A DNA stretch of 32,944 nucleotides from Deferribacterales bacterium UBA4806 (GTDB taxonomy: Bacteria; Chrysiogenota; Deferribacteres; Deferribacterales; UBA228), in contig DHGE01000020.1 in assembly GCA_002402635.1 (NCBI GenBank), positions 1 through 32,944 of the forward strand. Reading direction: 5' to 3'. Positions 7,844 to 14,666 of this stretch are shown piece by piece. How positions within the stretch are numbered: position 1 is the stretch's first letter; every line of letters starts with the position of its first letter. The notes under the pieces are model-generated. The model made no database searches, had not been told where the DNA came from, and saw only the letters and a list, made by a program, of their open reading frames with translations. The position numbers and the translations under genes are program-made.

Positions 7844-9922
7844 TCAAAAATAAGATTTTAATTTTTTCAGAACATAGGGGTTGACACTGAAATTTTTATA
7901 TCCAATATTTATTAATTTTTCAAGTGTAGTTCTATCTGCTGCAACTTCTCCGCATATATCAATATGTTTGCCAGTTTTCGATAACTTTTTATATATATAC
8001 TCCATTATTTTAAGAAAAGTATCATTAGTTGGTTTATATAAGGAACTAACGAAAGGATTTGTTCTATCAACTGCAAAGGTATATTGAAAAAGATCATTCG
8101 TTCCAATACTAAAAAAATCTGCAACTTTTTGTAACTCATCCAATGAAAAAATTAAAGATGGGATTTCAACCATAGCTCCAATAAGTGGAATTTTCAAATT
8201 TTTTTTTGTATACTCATTAATTATTATGTTTTTTATTTTTATAAATTCATCAATGTCTGCTATAAAAGGTATAAGGAGGCTAAAATTATAAGTGTTATCT
8301 AATGTCGTGAATGCTTCAATTTGCTTGATTAACAATATTCTATTATGTAAAAGATATCTGGAACCTCTAAGTCCCATGGCTGGATTAGATTCGTTACTAT
8401 CGTTTATACTCTTTTTATCGGCACCAATGTCTAATAACCTAAATATAAAATAATTGGTTTTTGTAGCGTTAAGGACCCTTCTGTAGAAGTTAGAGTTTTC
8501 TTTAATATCAAAAATTCCATTTCTCTGTAAATAAAACATCTCTGTTCTAAATAATCCGATACCATCTGCACCAGAATCTTGTGCTTTTTCTGCATCAAGT
8601 AAACTTGATATATTTGCATAAAGATTAATGGAACTATCAGTTTTAATTTTTATTGCATTTCTTTTATCGACTTCTATATCTTTATAAAATTGTATTTTCT
8701 CTTTATATAAATTCATAGTTTCTTTTTGCGGATTAATAATAATTAACCCTAAATAACCATCTATTATTATTGTTTCAGCATTTTCTGTTTGTTTAATAAT
8801 ATTATTAATACCTGTTATTGAAGGAATACCAATTGATCTCGCTATTATAGCTGTATGTGAGGTTAGCCCATCTTTTTCAGTGATGAAGCCTGAAATTTTA
8901 TCAATATTAAATGAGGCAAGTTCTCCTGGCGTAATTTTATCTGAAATAATGATAGAATTGTCTCTTAGTTTAATATTTTTTGACAAAGCTCCCAAATTAG
9001 CAAGCAATCTTTGTGATATGTCATATAAATCGTATACCCGCTCTTTTATATACGGGTCATCTAAGGCATTGAATTTGTCAACATATTCTTTAGTTATCAA
9101 AATGGTACTAATTGCAGCAGTTTTTTTTAATTTTTTTATGTGTTCCTTGATCTTAGTTATAAAAGATGAATCTTCTAAGATAGCTATATGTGAATTAAAT
9201 ATTTGAATATCAATTTTCTTGTCTTTATATCTATTTATTAGTTCATATATTTCATTTTTTGTTTTCTCAAGACTATTATCAAAGAGGTTTAATTCATTAT
9301 CAACAGAAGTAATATGAGCTTGTTCAATATAGTTATATACTATATGTGTTGGGTTTCCAATTGCAATGCCTTCTGAAAGAGGTATGCCTCTAAGAATGAT
9401 TTCTTTTTTTGCATTTGCTTTTTCTATATTATTTTCATCTTGATAGTATTTCAGAATTAAGCTCAAAACTTGAGCACTAGCTGTTTCTAGTAATTTCCTG
9501 AGACTATGGGTATCCTTTTTGTTATTTTTAAATTGGAAAACTAAAACACCAAATGTATGAATGTTTGTTTTTAAGGGTACTCCGATAAAGGTTTTAAATG
9601 GTTCTTCACCAATTCCAGGAAAATAATGAAAATCAGGATGTTCCGTTGCATTGTTTATAAATAAATAATTGTTATCTAAATATGTTAGACCTACTAATCC
9701 TTTTTTAATATTTAATCTGACTCTGTCAACAGCTTCCTCTTTAAGTCCAGCAGTTGCTTTTAAAATTAATTCATTTCTGTTATATTTATCTAATAAATAA
9801 ATAGAACAAACATCACTTTTAACATAATCTTTTAAATGTTGGACAATTTTGTATAAAGGGTTTTCATCTAAATTGTTTAAAAAAATGTTGCTAAGACCAA
9901 GTAAAAGTTCTAACTTATGCAT
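7844..9922 (-). CDS. ptsP: Phosphoenolpyruvate-protein phosphotransferase with GAF domain (EI-Ntr, PtsP)
   Basis: 692 residues. An N-terminal GAF sensor domain (about 5-160) is followed by a complete PTS enzyme I: N-terminal domain with FNSHIAILED (about 242-251), phosphohistidine domain with GLTSHTAIIARSIGIP (phosphorylated His356), and PEP-binding barrel with GLFRTEMF (about 456-463), NPAMGLRGSRYLL, the SIGTNDLFQYTFAVDR stretch and ICGEVAAD (Cys657). All catalytic residues are present. It moves phosphate from PEP to an HPr/NPr-type carrier, usually for regulation of nitrogen or carbon metabolism rather than sugar uptake. No HPr or EIIA is in the window. It is single on the minus strand. No Shine-Dalgarno is seen; a TATAAT hexamer ends 7 nt before the ATG, hinting at a leaderless mRNA. 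Confidence 0.93.
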   Translation of the reverse strand: MHKLELLLGLSNIFLNNLDENPLYKIVQHLKDYVKSDVCSIYLLDKYNRNELILKATAGLKEEAVDRVRLNIKKGLVGLTYLDNNYLFINNATEHPDFHYFPGIGEEPFKTFIGVPLKTNIHTFGVLVFQFKNNKKDTHSLRKLLETASAQVLSLILKYYQDENNIEKANAKKEIILRGIPLSEGIAIGNPTHIVYNYIEQAHITSVDNELNLFDNSLEKTKNEIYELINRYKDKKIDIQIFNSHIAILEDSSFITKIKEHIKKLKKTAAISTILITKEYVDKFNALDDPYIKERVYDLYDISQRLLANLGALSKNIKLRDNSIIISDKITPGELASFNIDKISGFITEKDGLTSHTAIIARSIGIPSITGINNIIKQTENAETIIIDGYLGLIIINPQKETMNLYKEKIQFYKDIEVDKRNAIKIKTDSSINLYANISSLLDAEKAQDSGADGIGLFRTEMFYLQRNGIFDIKENSNFYRRVLNATKTNYFIFRLLDIGADKKSINDSNESNPAMGLRGSRYLLHNRILLIKQIEAFTTLDNTYNFSLLIPFIADIDEFIKIKNIIINEYTKKNLKIPLIGAMVEIPSLIFSLDELQKVADFFSIGTNDLFQYTFAVDRTNPFVSSLYKPTNDTFLKIMEYIYKKLSKTGKHIDICGEVAADRTTLEKLINIGYKNFSVNPYVLKKLKSYF

Positions 9923-9929
9923 AATATAT

Positions 9930-9956
9930 ATTATAAATATTTTGTTTATCTTGCAA
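9930..9956 (-). promoter_or_regulatory. Candidate ptsP promoter (minus strand)
   Basis: Minus-strand TTGCAA (9956-9951) and TATAAT (9935-9930) with a 15-bp spacer. The palindromic TTGCAA hexamer also serves the plus-strand promoter. The -10 lies 7 nt before the ptsP ATG, so the transcript would begin near the start codon. Confidence 0.35.
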
Positions 9957-9978
9957 TTATAAAGTTAACGTATATAAT
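9951..9978 (+). promoter_or_regulatory. Candidate promoter of the CBS-crotonase gene pair
   Basis: TTGCAA (9951-9956), 16-bp spacer, perfect TATAAT (9973-9978), predicting a transcript start near 9985 and a leader of about 50 nt before the CBS gene. This is one of the best sigma-70-type matches in the window. Confidence 0.5.
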
Positions 9979-10033
9979 GTAAATAAACAGTGTTTTATTA
10001 TAAAGCTAATTAATATTATTTGAAGGAGTTAAT

Positions 10034-10459
10034 ATGCAATTACATGAGTTTATGACTAAAGATCCCATTGTGGCCTATGAAGATGAAACAATTAGAACAG
10101 TTGTATTGCGTTTGAGAAATCAAGGAGTCGCGGGAGTGCCTGTATTGGACAAGGATGAGAAATGTGTAGGAGATTTTAGTGAAGTAGATTTGTTAAAATT
10201 ATTTCCAGATATTTTACATGAAGCAGAAGATATCCCTTTAATAGACATAAAAGAACTTACTTCACAACTAGTTAAAGATATAATGAGTTCCCCTAATATT
10301 CTAAAACCTGACGACGATATGAGAGAAGCTGCTAGATTATTATTGGAAAATTTTGCACATAGAATCATGGTTGTTGAAAATGATAAATTAGTTGGTATTG
10401 TTTCAATTGGGGATGTATTAAAAGCATGCTATTTGCAGCACTCAAAAGATGAGGAATAA
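10034..10459 (+). CDS. CBS-domain-pair protein
   Basis: 141 residues made almost only of two CBS motifs (about 1-60 and 83-137). Each starts with a Met-rich helix: FMTKDPIVAYEDETI in the first and DIMSSPNILKPDDDM in the second. The usual G-x-P-V-x-D and G-I-V-S-x-x-D endings are seen (AGVPVLDKDEKCVGDFSEVDLL; VVENDKLVGIVSIGDVL). Stand-alone CBS pairs bind adenosine nucleotides and sense energy state; there is no enzymatic domain. The ribosome binding site AAGGAG (10023-10028) is ideal. It is followed after 2 nt by the crotonase-like gene, so the two are co-transcribed. Ligand and target are unknown. Confidence 0.88.
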   Translation: MQLHEFMTKDPIVAYEDETIRTVVLRLRNQGVAGVPVLDKDEKCVGDFSEVDLLKLFPDILHEAEDIPLIDIKELTSQLVKDIMSSPNILKPDDDMREAARLLLENFAHRIMVVENDKLVGIVSIGDVLKACYLQHSKDEE

Positions 10460-10461
10460 TA

Positions 10462-11232
10462 ATGAACAACGAGATACTTTATGATAAAAATAATTCCATT
10501 GCTTATATAACCCTTAATAGAGCTGAAAAATATAACACCTTTAATGAGCCCTTTGCTAAATTATTAAATGATTACCTAATTTTAGCTGAAAGAGATTATG
10601 AGGTTGAAATAGTGGTGATTAAGAGTATGGGAAAAAACTTCTCAACTGGAATAGATCTTTCGGAGCTTAACAATAAAAGTGGTGAAGATTTGAGAAGTTT
10701 TATAAAATTAATGGATTTACATAACCATACCATACTAAATATGACTAAAATTGTCGTAACCGAGGTAAAGGGATACACTCTAGCCAATGGTGCTGGGCTT
10801 GCTTTTGCTTCTGATTTTACTATTGCGGCAGATAATACCTTAATTGGAACAACTGCAATTAATGTAGGACTGTTATGTCTAGGGCCTCTTGTGCCATTAA
10901 TGAAGTTAGTAAACAAAAAGACTGCTCTGGATATGATTTTAACTGGTAAAATGTTAAATGCACATGAATGCTTAGAATTAGGTATAGTTAACATGGTAGT
11001 ACCTTTGGAAAACTTAGAGGCAGAAGGTGAAAAGTTTGTTTTACAGTTATTATCTAAAAATAGAGAAGCAATTAGATTAGGAAAACACGCAGTGAATTCG
11101 TTAATCAATATGCCAATTGACAGGTCAATTGACTATATGAGCGAGTTATTTTTTTCGCTTGCAATGTCAACTTCATCTAAAGAATATGTTAATAAATTTC
11201 TAAATAGAAAGAAAAAAGGTAAAAATAGCTAA
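10462..11232 (+). CDS. Enoyl-CoA hydratase/isomerase (crotonase) family protein lacking both catalytic Glu
   Basis: 256 residues, full length for a crotonase. The CoA/oxyanion-hole regions are present: GKNFSTGIDLSEL (about 57-69) and GYTLANGAGLAF (104-115). In true enoyl-CoA hydratases the second region is followed by a catalytic Glu, here Gly112, and the second catalytic Glu (PE motif) is Ala132 in TTAINVG. The protein is thus unlikely to hydrate enoyl-CoA; it may be an isomerase, hydrolase or decarboxylase with other acid/base residues, or a non-catalytic CoA binder. It is co-transcribed with the CBS protein (2-nt gap, GAGGAAT as ribosome binding site). It ends tail-to-tail with the M48 protease gene, overlapping by 4 nt. 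The family is certain; the reaction is unknown. Confidence 0.88.
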   Translation: MNNEILYDKNNSIAYITLNRAEKYNTFNEPFAKLLNDYLILAERDYEVEIVVIKSMGKNFSTGIDLSELNNKSGEDLRSFIKLMDLHNHTILNMTKIVVTEVKGYTLANGAGLAFASDFTIAADNTLIGTTAINVGLLCLGPLVPLMKLVNKKTALDMILTGKMLNAHECLELGIVNMVVPLENLEAEGEKFVLQLLSKNREAIRLGKHAVNSLINMPIDRSIDYMSELFFSLAMSTSSKEYVNKFLNRKKKGKNS

Positions 11233-12542
11233 AATATTTTTTTTATACGAAGAGTGTATAGTCTTTTTTTTGCATAATTTGCATTATCTCCACTATCAAC
11301 TTTGTTTAGGTATGCTGAATAGTATTTTATTGCATTTGACATATCTCCTATGTTGTCATAGCAATACCCTTTATAAAATAAAACCTCCGGGTTGCTAGAG
11401 AGTAATTTATCGTAACTATTAAAATTATTAAGTGCCTCTTCATACTTATTTAATTTTGTACAAATTAACCCAGATATGTAATATGCTTGGGCTTCTGAAT
11501 TATATACATTTTTAGCATCGAAGGCATACTTATAAGCTTCTGAATACTGTTTTCTATAGATTTTACATTTTGCCATTAATAATAATGCAGTGTAATCATT
11601 AGGGATCATATTTAGAGTTTTTTCAATTAAGTTTTCTGCTTCAACAAAACTTTTTTTAGCAATCAATGTCATTGCGTTCTGAAGATCCTCTATTGCACCT
11701 TTTATTTTTCTTATATTGTAAGTATTATCCATATATCTTTCTCTATACATTTTTAAATTTGAAGCAGAAAAAAACTTTTTATTTTTTAATTCTAATGCAT
11801 TTTTATATCTTTCTTCGCTCATTGGATGTGATGAAAACATAGCCTCAATCATAGTAGGCTTATTTTTTTGCAAATTTTTCAACATATCCATCAATTTTAC
11901 CATTCCATCAGGATTGTAAAATGCTTTGACCATATATTCCATTCCAAGACTATCAGCCTGCCTTTCATCATCTCTACTATATTTTGCTAATATTAATGAT
12001 GAACCGATTCCAGCAGCTGTAGAAGCTAAGGGAATAAAGGGGTTGTTTTCCACTGTTAAATATATCATTAGGCCTGTTAGGATTCCACCTAGTAGTAAAC
12101 CTTTTGACATAACTTTTGCAGTATGTCTTGCTGATACGTGGCCAATTTCATGTCCTAATGTAGCTGCTAATTCAGCTTCAGATTCTAGATTTACTATCAT
12201 GCCCCGTGTTATTGCAATGCTTCCAGCTGGAAAAGCATATGCATTTACATATACAGCATTAACAACTCTAAAAGAGTATGGCATGTAGGGCCTATGAGAA
12301 ACCTTTGAAAGTGATTGGCCGACACTATCTATATAATTATTTAACTTATTATCTTGGATTTTGCCATAATCATTTGAAAATTGAAATTTTGAATTTTCCT
12401 TATCTAATTTTATCTCTTCTTGTTCACTTAAAAAAGATAGTTCATGTCTACCGGTAACAGGGTTTTTTGCACAACTATAAATGTATGGCGAAATGGTAGA
12501 AAAAAATAATAATTTTATAGCATCTCTTCTGTTTATTTTCAT
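11229..12542 (-). CDS. M48-family metalloprotease with TPR repeats (BepA/YfgC-like), predicted lipoprotein
   Basis: 437 residues from the ATG at 12542; an in-frame TTG at 12560 would add six residues ahead of the signal peptide. The N-terminus has NRRDAIKLLFFSTISPYIYSC: a twin-arginine-like start, hydrophobic core and a Cys at residue 24 fitting a lipobox, followed by AKNPVTGR as in BepA/LoiP-type proteases. The zinc site HEIGH lies at 131-135 and the third ligand is probably Glu193 in RDDERQADSLG. The C-terminal ~150 residues form TPR-like helix pairs (AEAxxLxEKxLxxxP patterns). Such proteases act in the periplasm on misassembled outer-membrane proteins. It is single on the minus strand. There is no Shine-Dalgarno; TATAAA lies 7 nt before the ATG. 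Confidence 0.9.
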   Translation of the reverse strand: MKINRRDAIKLLFFSTISPYIYSCAKNPVTGRHELSFLSEQEEIKLDKENSKFQFSNDYGKIQDNKLNNYIDSVGQSLSKVSHRPYMPYSFRVVNAVYVNAYAFPAGSIAITRGMIVNLESEAELAATLGHEIGHVSARHTAKVMSKGLLLGGILTGLMIYLTVENNPFIPLASTAAGIGSSLILAKYSRDDERQADSLGMEYMVKAFYNPDGMVKLMDMLKNLQKNKPTMIEAMFSSHPMSEERYKNALELKNKKFFSASNLKMYRERYMDNTYNIRKIKGAIEDLQNAMTLIAKKSFVEAENLIEKTLNMIPNDYTALLLMAKCKIYRKQYSEAYKYAFDAKNVYNSEAQAYYISGLICTKLNKYEEALNNFNSYDKLLSSNPEVLFYKGYCYDNIGDMSNAIKYYSAYLNKVDSGDNANYAKKRLYTLRIKKIF

Positions 12543-12590
12543 GCTACTATTTATAGACAAATTATTTATAAAATAAATAAAAATTTTCCT

Positions 12591-12618
12591 TTGAACTTTA
12601 AAATTTTTATTATATCTT
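12591..12618 (+). promoter_or_regulatory. Candidate promoter of the thioredoxin-fold gene
   Basis: TTGAAC (12591-12596), 16-bp spacer, TATCTT (12613-12618), 16 nt before the GGAGG of the downstream gene. It lies in the 101-bp divergent gap shared with the M48 gene. The -10 is imperfect. Confidence 0.33.
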
Positions 12619-12643
12619 TAAATAACAAAAAATGGAGGATTAA

Positions 12644-13477
12644 ATGCTTAAAAAAAATCTATGTTTAATAATTATTTTTTTAATTATTCCAATAATTGTT
12701 TTTGCATTAGATATAGAAAAACAATTTAAAGAAAATTTTAGTAATAATTTAAAGAGTAGACAGATTAATGATATTACAGTTGATTTAAAAGTTATAAAAA
12801 AAGTTGATTTTTTACCTAATTTTTATTTTTCAAAATTAATATTACATGACAGCAAAAAGAATAAAGATATGAGTCAATATATATTTACAGATGGTAGAAA
12901 TCTAATAACTGATGTAGTAGATGTAAAAACAGGTAAAAGTCTAGTTCGTGATATGACTTTTGAAGATGTAAATAATGACATTGATACAAGTAGGTTGACT
13001 TTATATTATGGAGACGCCAAGGCTAAAAATAAAATAGTTGAAATAACTGACTTTGATTGTCCATTTTGTAAGAATGCCTTTAACTATCTTCACGAGAGCG
13101 CAAAGAAATATAAAGATGTAGCAATTTTTATTATGCATTATCCATTAGATATGCATAAAACGGCTAAGACAAAGGCAAAGATTTTTGAGGCAGGAATTAA
13201 GATGGATTATAACTTTGCAGAAGAACTTTTTAATAATAACGATTTGAAAAAATTAGATGACAATGGATTAATAGAATATTTTGCAAACAAGGTAGAAGAT
13301 AAGGATAAATTCTTCAAGTTAGTTAATTCAAAGGAAGTAGAAAATAAAATAAATGATAATATTGATTATGCTAAAACTCTAGGTGTTAACTCAACACCAA
13401 TTTTATATATTAATGGTAGACAGATTAGAGGGTTTAATCAAGGTCAGATAGATCAAGCCTTTAAAACATTTAAATAA
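12644..13477 (+). CDS. Periplasmic DsbA/DsbC-like thioredoxin-fold protein
   Basis: 277 residues. A signal peptide (KK then a hydrophobic run, ending near VFA at about 21) directs export. Residues ~25-115 form a domain without clear motifs, possibly a DsbC-like dimerisation or adapter region. The thioredoxin domain follows: the active site is D-CPFC (Cys139, Cys142), with the cis-proline loop GVNSTP (Pro252) and the HYPLDMHKTA stretch typical of DsbA/DsbG-type oxidoreductases with a helical insertion. Likely role: disulfide formation or isomerisation in the periplasm. The ribosome binding site GGAGG (12634-12638) is 5 nt before the ATG. It is monocistronic, divergent from the M48 protease; both act on envelope protein quality. 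DsbA versus DsbC/G roles cannot be separated. Confidence 0.87.
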   Translation: MLKKNLCLIIIFLIIPIIVFALDIEKQFKENFSNNLKSRQINDITVDLKVIKKVDFLPNFYFSKLILHDSKKNKDMSQYIFTDGRNLITDVVDVKTGKSLVRDMTFEDVNNDIDTSRLTLYYGDAKAKNKIVEITDFDCPFCKNAFNYLHESAKKYKDVAIFIMHYPLDMHKTAKTKAKIFEAGIKMDYNFAEELFNNNDLKKLDDNGLIEYFANKVEDKDKFFKLVNSKEVENKINDNIDYAKTLGVNSTPILYINGRQIRGFNQGQIDQAFKTFK

Positions 13478-13483
13478 ATTATT

Positions 13484-13523
13484 TAGGAGGCGATGGGGTC
13501 TCTATCTAATTTGTCGCCTCCTA
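13484..13523. terminator. GC-rich hairpin downstream of the thioredoxin-fold gene
   Basis: Perfect 10-bp stem: TAGGAGGCGA (13484-13493) with TCGCCTCCTA (13514-13523), 20-nt loop, starting 7 nt after the stop codon. It is by far the most GC-rich structure in the surrounding DNA. No U-tract follows on the plus strand, so it may be a pause or 3'-end stabiliser rather than a classic intrinsic terminator. The left arm contains a perfect Shine-Dalgarno AGGAGG. Confidence 0.55.
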
Positions 13524-13543
13524 GTAAAAAATCATAAAAACAT

Positions 13544-13567
13544 ATAGTTTACGATTAAACTATTTTT
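13544..13567 (+). terminator. Candidate intrinsic terminator
   Basis: 8-bp stem ATAGTTTA (13544-13551) with TAAACTAT (13556-13563), CGAT loop, directly followed by a T-run (TTTTT then ATTTT). The stem is weak because it is A/T-rich, but the layout is that of a Rho-independent terminator, separating the thioredoxin-fold gene from the accA cluster. The rest of the gap to 13709 should hold the accA promoter; TATACA (13657-13662) is a possible -10 without a good -35. Confidence 0.45.
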
Positions 13568-13709
13568 ATTTTAATGTGTTATTGTTTATTAAAAAGCCTT
13601 TTTTTAGACTTCTTTATTATTAGGATTACTAACTCTTTATATTTTTAATAACTTATTATACACTGTTAATAATAGTTATGTAACTTAAATATATGGTTGA
13701 GGTGAAAAC

Positions 13710-14666
13710 ATGGAGATACAACCACTGATTTTTGAGAAAGAAATAATTGAGTTAGAAAAAAAAATAAATGAACTCAAAAACTTGACGGATATAGGGGAAG
13801 CAGATCTGCATAACGAAATCGAAAATCTTGTAAAGAAATTAAATAAAGCAAAAGAGAATATATATAAAAATCTTACACCTGCTCAGAAAGTTATGGTGGC
13901 TAGACACCCTAATAGACCGTATACTTTGGATTACATAAAGTTAATATTTACTGATTTTATAGAATTACATGGAGATAGGCTTTTCAGAGATGATCCTGCT
14001 ATTGTAGGTGGTGTTGCAAAATTTGAAAGTGACTATGTTGTTGTTATAGGGCATCAAAAGGGTCGGAATACGAAAGAAAATATTTATAGAAATTTTGGTA
14101 TGGCACATCCAGAGGGATATAGAAAAGCTTTAAGACTTTTTAAAGAGGCAGCAAAATTTAACAGGGCTATAATAACCTTTGTAGATACACCTGGTGCTTA
14201 CCCTGGTATTGGAGCAGAGGAACGGGGGCAGGCTGAGGCCATTGCTAAAAATGTAATGGAAATGGCAGGTCTTCCTGTTCCAGTAATAACTGTTATATCT
14301 GGTGAAGGCGGTAGTGGTGGTGCTTTGGGTATTGCTATTGCTAATAAAGTTTTGATGCTTGAGCATTCTATTTATTCTGTTATCTCTCCAGAGGGTTGTG
14401 CCTCTATCCTTTGGAAAGATGCATCCTATTCTGAAAAGGCAGCTGAGTATTTAAAACTTACAGCAGAAGACATTATAAAGTTTAAAGTAATTGATGAAAT
14501 TATTCCAGAGCCATTTGGAGGAGCACATAGGAACCACATTGAAACAGCCACAAATGTTGCAGAGGTAATAAAGAAGCATTTAAATGAACTTAAAAAAATG
14601 ACTTCAGATGAATTAATTAATCAAAGAATAGATAAGTTCAGAAATATAGGTGTATTTGGTGAATAA
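13710..14666 (+). CDS. accA: Acetyl-CoA carboxylase carboxyltransferase subunit alpha
   Basis: 318 residues, full length. With AccD it transfers the carboxyl group from biotin carboxyl carrier protein to acetyl-CoA, giving malonyl-CoA for fatty-acid synthesis. Diagnostic stretches: N-terminal helical coil (LEKKINELKNL), ARHPNRPYTLDYI, FIELHGDRLFRDDPAIVGG, IGHQKGRNTKENIYRNFGM, HPEGYRKALRL, FVDTPGAYPGIGAEERGQ, VISGEGGSGGALGI and YSVISPEGCASILWKD. GAGGTG (13699-13704) precedes the ATG by 5 nt. It opens the long plus-strand gene train. Its stop overlaps the GTG start of mutL by 8 nt (GTGAATAA). accD is not in the window. Confidence 0.97.
   Translation: MEIQPLIFEKEIIELEKKINELKNLTDIGEADLHNEIENLVKKLNKAKENIYKNLTPAQKVMVARHPNRPYTLDYIKLIFTDFIELHGDRLFRDDPAIVGGVAKFESDYVVVIGHQKGRNTKENIYRNFGMAHPEGYRKALRLFKEAAKFNRAIITFVDTPGAYPGIGAEERGQAEAIAKNVMEMAGLPVPVITVISGEGGSGGALGIAIANKVLMLEHSIYSVISPEGCASILWKDASYSEKAAEYLKLTAEDIIKFKVIDEIIPEPFGGAHRNHIETATNVAEVIKKHLNELKKMTSDELINQRIDKFRNIGVFGE

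Noticed and set aside
10596..11108. 170-codon minus-strand frame inside the crotonase-like gene
   Set aside because: Antisense shadow of a clear coding frame, no ribosome binding site or motif.
13493..13537. Mini-ORF of 14 codons starting in the hairpin after AGGAGG
   Set aside because: The Shine-Dalgarno would be only 2 nt from the ATG and is sequestered in the stem; the peptide has no recognisable feature.
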